DNA from: Smallanthus sonchifolius
Lineage: Eukaryota; Streptophyta; Magnoliopsida; Asterales; Asteraceae
Length of the DNA stretch: 64,000 nucleotides
Assembly (NCBI GenBank): GCA_023525975.1
Contig: CM042018.1
Span: forward strand, 71,245,001 to 71,309,000
Direction: 5' to 3'
Part shown: piece after piece, positions 59,153 through 64,000 of the stretch
How positions within the stretch are numbered: position 1 is the stretch's first letter
Layout: every line of letters starts with the position of its first letter
The notes under the pieces: generated by a model
The model's database searches: none
The model's input: the letters and a program-made list of their open reading frames with translations, nothing else
Told to the model about the DNA's origin: nothing
Made by a program: the position numbers and the translations under genes

Positions 59153-60716
59153 TTAATCAAAGTTCATCATGCCAATGGATTCAACTAGATATCTAAATCT
59201 AGCTTCATCAAAGGCTTTTGTGAATAAGTCAGCATACTGCTCATTTGTATGAACTTTGGTTAAAATAATTCTTCTTTTCTAATGGGAGTTGCCATGAAAG
59301 TCATTCCATAGTCTAGCATTTGATTTTGTATCCAGATGACTTGTGCATAGCAACTGGAAGCTACAATGTGTTCTGCTTCTACTGTAGATGTTGACACACA
59401 TGTTTGCTTCTTGCATTGCCAGGAAATTAATCTTCCTCTCAGAAATTGGCATCCTCCTGATGTGGACTTTTTGTCCAAGTTGCACCCTCCATAGTCACTG
59501 TCATTGTATGCATATAGATTGAATTTTTCATTCTTAAAATACCATAGCCCAAGTTTTGGGGCTCCTTTCAGGTATCTAATGATTCTCTTGACAGCATGGA
59601 GATGTGAGGTTTTTGGAGCTGCTTGAAATCTTGCACACAGGCATACTGCAAACATAATATCTGATCTTGAAGCATTTAGATACATGAGAGATCCAATCAT
59701 TGCCCTGTACTGATGTTGATCAGTGTCTTGGCCATTTTTGTCAGGAGACAATTGATGATTCACTTGAATTGGAGTTCTTGCAGCAGAGAAATCAGCCAGT
59801 TTGAATCTTTCCAAGATACTTTTGGCATATTTGGATTGGATGATGAAGATTCCATTTGGAACTTGTTTGACTTGGAGACCCAAAAATAAATTTAGTTCAC
59901 CCATTGAACTCATTTCAAACTTTGAGTGCATTAATCTCAAAGTCTTTGCAATATTTCTTCTTTGTTGATCCAAAGATGATGTCATCTACATAGATTTGTA
60001 CCAATAGAATTTCTCCCCCTTCATCTTTGATAAACAATGTCTGATCAATGGCACCTCTTCTGAAATTGTTGCTTAGCAAATAACCTGACAAAGTCTCATA
60101 CTAGGCTCTTGGGGCTTGGTGTAGTCCATATAGAGCCTTGTCTAGTTTGAAAAATTTGTTTGGATGTGAGGGATCTACAAAGCCTGGAGGTTGTCTGACA
60201 TATACTTCCTCACCAATCTTCCCATATATAAAGGCACTCTTGATATCCATCTGATAAACAGTAAAGCTTTTGGATGCAGCATATGCTAGGAAGATTCTAA
60301 TAGACTCCAGTCTGGCAAAAGGAGCAAAGACTTCATCATAGTCAATTCCTTCTTCCTGAGTGTATCCCTGATCTACAAGTCTGACTTTGTTCTTAATTAC
60401 AATCCCTCTTTCATCATGCTTGTTCCTGAAGACCCACCTTGTGCCTACAGCAGTCTGTCCAGGTGGAAGATCAACTAGGGTCCACACCTCTTGTCTTTTG
60501 AATTTACAGCAACTCTTCTTGCATTGTTTCAATCCAACTGCTGTGTTGCAAAGCTTCATCTATCTTTTTTGGTTCAACTTGAGACAGAAAACAGGAGTAT
60601 AGATAGATATTAGCTTCATTAGTCATGCTTCTAGTTTGAACTCCTTGTTGAACTTGACCAATGACATTTTCTAAGGGATGTTCTTTGTTGATTCTTTGTG
60701 CGGGAACAACATCCAA
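59153..60716 (-). pseudogene. Copia reverse transcriptase and RNase H
   Basis: Enters with QTRSMTNEANIY, then RT: VWTLVDLPPGQTAVGTRWVFRNK, YTQEEGIDYDEVFAPFARLESIR, VYQMDIKSAF, the YVDD catalytic motif near 59990-60005, FLGLQVKQ and SLMYLNASRSDIMFAV. RNase H: YNDSDYGGCNLDKKSTSGGCQFL, SWQCKKQT. A TAG replaces Trp near 60101, a frameshift follows YVDD near 59940, and about 35-40 codons of RNase H are deleted near 59285 before the conserved end VHTNEQYADLFTKAF. Ends TAA at 59153. Confidence 0.9.
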
Positions 60717-62466
60717 TTGTATTCCATGGTCAAGATTGCTTTGATTTTGATCAGGAAGATGATGATTGTCAATAGGGTTGTTTGAAGAAATGTCTTCAAC
60801 AGCAACAACATCTGCAGGTGAGTTGTCAGTAGCATCAACAGCATCAGCAGCATTAGTAGCATCAGCAGCATAAGATGCAATACCCTCATCTTGATCTTAA
60901 TTTTCAGAAAGATTGTTGCTGGTGACATTTGAGTTGCTTGTTCTGGCTTCACTGGCTTCAATAGCATTAACAACAGATAGAGGATCAATGGGTGGTCTTT
61001 TGATTCTTAGAGATGGCCCATTAAAGCCTAATCTATAGTCATTATTTGATGTAGATGCTTGCTTTATGGAAGAGGTAGACTCCATATTTGAGAAGATGAG
61101 AGGCTCAAATACTTGTGAAAAGGAGTCTATACCAAACAGCCAGTCTGGGCCTTTCCCCTTTTCACATGGAATGTGTTCCCTACATTCCACATTTGTTGAT
61201 TCTTCAACTATTCTTGTTCTGGAATTGAATACTCTGTAAGCCTTGAATTGAGAGGAATATCCCACAAAGTATCCTTCATCTGATTTTTCACCAAACTTTG
61301 GAAGAATTCCATTGGTGATAAGAATGGTACATGGACATCCAAAGGGTTTCAAGAATCCAATGTAGGGAACTCTTTTGAACCACAACTCATAAGGTGTTTT
61401 GTTGAGAGGATTGACAATGAGAACTCTATTTTGCACATAGCAAGCTGTGCTAACTACCTCTGCCCAGAATGTGAGAGGTAGTTTTGATTCAGCCAGCATT
61501 GATCTGGCAGACTCAATAAGAGTTCTGTTTCTTCTTTCAGCAACCCCATTTTGTTGAGGAGTTCTTGGAGCACTGTATTGTCTTTCAATGCCTTTGCTCT
61601 TACAAAAACAACTTAAGGTCTGGTTCTTAAATTATGTACCTTGATCACACCTTATGATTTTGACTTTCCGATTACTTTGATTCTCTACCCTTAGAATGTA
61701 GGATTTAAGGATTTCAGCAGTTTCATCTTTTGTTCTCAAGAAGTATACCCATGAGAATCTGGTGTAGTCATCAGTTATCACCAGACAGTATAACTTCTTG
61801 CCCATTGACATGTCATTTGTAGGACCAAAAAGATCCATATGCAGCAGCTGTAGTGGAGTGTCACTTGAATTCAATTTCTTAGGCTTGTGAGGACTCTTGT
61901 GTTGCAATGCAATGATCTTCAAGCTGGAATTCCTTGTCAGGAAGACCTCTGACAAGATTTCCTTTCACCAACTTGTTGATAGTTTTCACATTCACATGGC
62001 TTAATCTCCTGTGCCATAGAGCGGATTCATCAACTGATGCCTTGGACAGAAAACAAGATACACTGCCATATGGAGTGACTTTGTTCATGTCAAGCACATA
62101 TAAGTTATCTTTTCTTTGAGCAGTCAACAAGATCTTTTCTGGAGGAGGTTTGCTTAGCCTAGGGGAGAGCACAAAACATTCTTTATCTGTGCAAAGCATC
62201 CAATGCTTCTGATCACAGATTTGAGACACACTCATGAGGTTGAACTCTAGTTCTTTTACATAGTTCACCCTTCCAATACTCATTCTCTCATTAGACACAG
62301 TTCCTTGTCCAGTGATAGATCCTCCATTTGAATCACTTCCAAATGCAACATATCCTCCATAAAAATTTCTAAAATCTGAGAGGATGGATCTGTTGCCTGT
62401 CATATGCCTGGAACAACCACTGTCTACAACCCATGTGTTATCATTATTACCTGGTTTTCCCTGCAC
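60717..62466 (-). pseudogene. Copia protease and integrase
   Basis: Protease WVVDSGCSRHMTG (about 62410-62445), pre-integrase zinc finger ALWHRRLSHVNVKTINKLV (H-H pair), integrase core LLHMDLFGP, DDYTRFSWVYFL and CDQGT followed by TAA where Glu is expected (61632), then TLIESARSMLAESKLPLTFWAE and KTPYELWF, GYFVGYS. A frameshift near 61900 splits the zinc finger from the core and a TAA at 60897 interrupts the linker to RT. The linker is rich in Ala-Asp repeats. Confidence 0.9.
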
Positions 62467-62477
62467 ATGAGAGAGAT

Positions 62478-64000
62478 CTAGTTAGAGGAAGGGACCCAAG
62501 AGCTTGTAGACTTGGGTGAGTGTGTTTTAAGATCAAGATCATCAATATGTTGGCATTCAATGGATCCAAAGAAAATGCTGTGAGAGGGAGCTAATTTTGA
62601 TTTCCGTTGTTGATTAGGTTTTCCAGATCTTTTTACTCTATCAGCAGCAGATGTGGCTTTGGCAGTTGATGGTTTAAACTGATCATCAACAGTCTTGAAT
62701 GCTGAAGGCTTTGGCTGATCAGCAGCAAACTTGATTGCTGCTGAAAGCTTTAACTGATTAGCAGCAGATTTGGTTGCTGTTGAAGGCTTAGGTTTGTTTT
62801 TCATCTTTTTTGGCTTCATGTGATCAGCAACAATTTTGATTGCTGCTGACTGTTCAGAAAACCCCAGCTTCTCCTTCTTTACTTTCCTGTTGAAAGTGGG
62901 TTTTTCTGTTGGAGTTCTTCTATAGACTTGCTTCTAGTTAGGGAGAATCTTGACTGTAATTGAAGCTGATTGAGAGATTTGGTTGAATGGATTGAATTTA
63001 CAATATGCAGCAAAGTGGTCTGATTCAACACATATGATGCAAGATTATTGAGCTTTTGGGATCTGCTTCCTTGGTGGAGAGAGATATTTTCTGAAGTTAG
63101 TTGCTTTGGCTTCATAGCTTCTTACCTTCTTGTTCTTGTTGGTCTTCTCAAAGGCTTGTTGTTTGAGATTTCGTTGCTGCTGAAGGTAATAGAAGCATGT
63201 GCTGGCGGTATGATTGTATTTTCCACAGACAACGTATGATTTAGCAATTTTACCCCTTTAAAAGTACACATAGTCCTTTCTTTTGAATAGTCTTTGAAAT
63301 TCCAGGGATGAGTTTTGTTATGCTCAAAGGTGGCTTCCTCCAATGTTTTCTGAACATATGGAGTTCTCTCTCCAGATGCATGGCAGATGTCAAACACCTT
63401 CCTTGGTTGGTTTGTTTGATGATTTGTAGAGATTGAGGATTGCCCCTTTTCAATATTTAACTTTCTTCCTTCAGGAGGATAGCTAATTTTGATATGTTTG
63501 GTGAGTTGAGGTACTGGTATAGAGGGAATTAAGGGACTTGGACCATTGGTTTGGATTACTTTACCAAATTTTGTGGTTTTGAGAATTACTTCATTGGTAG
63601 GGAGTAATGGAGCTTCACTTGTTTGAGTGGATTCTGAGCATGTGGACTCAGATTCAGATGAGGTGTTGCAGTCTCGCACAGATGATTCTTCCTTGGAAGG
63701 ATCAAGGTTTCAGTTTGCATGGTCAAGGTTTGAGAGATTGAAGTTTGGTTCATGGGTGGTTACATAATCAGCAGGTGGAGGGACGGAGTTGTAGGGTTTT
63801 TCAGCTTGAAACCCAAGACCAGCAGTTATCTTCTCATGAATTTGAGCATCCAAAAGTCTTTGCAGCTTTTTGGATGCAAACTCATATTTGTCAACATGAA
63901 CTTTTTGGTCTGCCAACTCAGCTCTTGTAGCTTTTAACTTAACCAATAGATCATCAATCTGCGTTTCAAGATTTGTTTATTCATGTTTTAATGATGAAAT
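62478..64000 (-). pseudogene. Sirevirus-like gag, C-terminal part
   Basis: Pieces at 63946-63710 (helical, LKATRAELADQKV), 63679-63122, 63115-62879 and 62819-62478. A CCHC knuckle CIICVESDHFAAYC is readable at about 63005-63046. A second, near 63200, reads VVCGKYNHTASTC in another frame and has lost its first Cys. Lys/Ala/Ser-rich repeats at 62690-62815 (SAANQLKLSA, FAADQPKPSA) come from the CAGCAGC-type DNA motif. TAG at 62478 separates it from protease. Multiple frameshifts. The N-terminal capsid domain lies beyond the window. Confidence 0.75.

Larger units (their letters stand above)
32702..64000 (-). mobile_element. Sirevirus-like Ty1/Copia element, split and running off the window
   Basis: Minus-strand element. 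From the right edge it holds gag, protease, integrase, RT, RNase H, a repeat-rich spacer, a long post-pol ORF, a polypurine tract and the 3' LTR (32702-33436). It is interrupted by the chromovirus tandem 33907-54623, whose CCTGA duplication (33902-33906, 54624-54628) lies in the post-pol ORF. Pol order (integrase before RT), motifs such as QTRSM and SWQCKKQT, and the ORF after pol fit the Sirevirus/SIRE lineage. The 5' LTR is outside the window. Confidence 0.85.

Noticed and set aside
60671..60988. Leu-rich membrane-like ORF
   Set aside because: Out-of-frame reading of the Ala/Asp-rich integrase-RT linker. The Leu runs come from GCTGCTG repeats.

Overview
The window is plant nuclear DNA made almost entirely of nested, decayed LTR retrotransposons. 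I found no host gene, no rRNA and no functional tRNA gene. The elements are Athila-type and chromovirus-type Ty3/Gypsy, plus Ty1/Copia elements including a Sirevirus-like one. Several features point to a flowering plant: a tRNA-Asp primer site with an Athila TLRSGR gag motif, chromoviruses with LTRs of about 3 kb, and a Copia element with a long ORF after pol. That post-pol ORF resembles, from memory, retroelement proteins common in daisy-family (Asteraceae) genomes, so Asteraceae is a plausible but unproven host. The density of nesting suggests pericentromeric or other gene-poor heterochromatin.

Left part (1-28605). An Athila element on the + strand supplies the LTR end (1-1264), the tRNA-Asp primer site (1272), gag (1612-2219, 13291-14100, 19333-19445) and protease plus the start of RT (19490-20729). 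It is cut by three insertions. The first is a chromovirus on the - strand (2220-13290, TSD CTAGA). The second is a gag-only Copia element on the - strand (14101-19332, TSD TCATG). The third is a second copy of that gag-only family on the + strand (20730-27598, no TSD seen). An Athila-like LTR without an adjoining primer site follows (27599-28605).

Right part (28606-64000). A 5'-truncated chromovirus (28853-32701, + strand) is interrupted in its 3' LTR by a Sirevirus-like Copia element on the - strand. That element runs from its 3' LTR (32702-33436) past the right edge of the window. It is itself split at 33906/54624 by a 20.7-kb chromovirus tandem, LTR-internal-LTR-internal-LTR (33907-54623, TSD CCTGA). 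The middle LTR of the tandem is a chimera of the outer two.

The most unusual material is the gag-only Copia family. Two oppositely oriented copies share the same loss of nearly all pol. Their LTRs carry variable arrays of a 23-bp palindrome just upstream of the TATA box. Two polypurine tracts appear to have been used as alternative LTR starts. Both copies contain an internal R-U5-primer-binding-site block, as expected from template switching onto the 5' end of a genomic RNA. All coding regions in the window carry stops or frameshifts, so none of these elements looks autonomous today.
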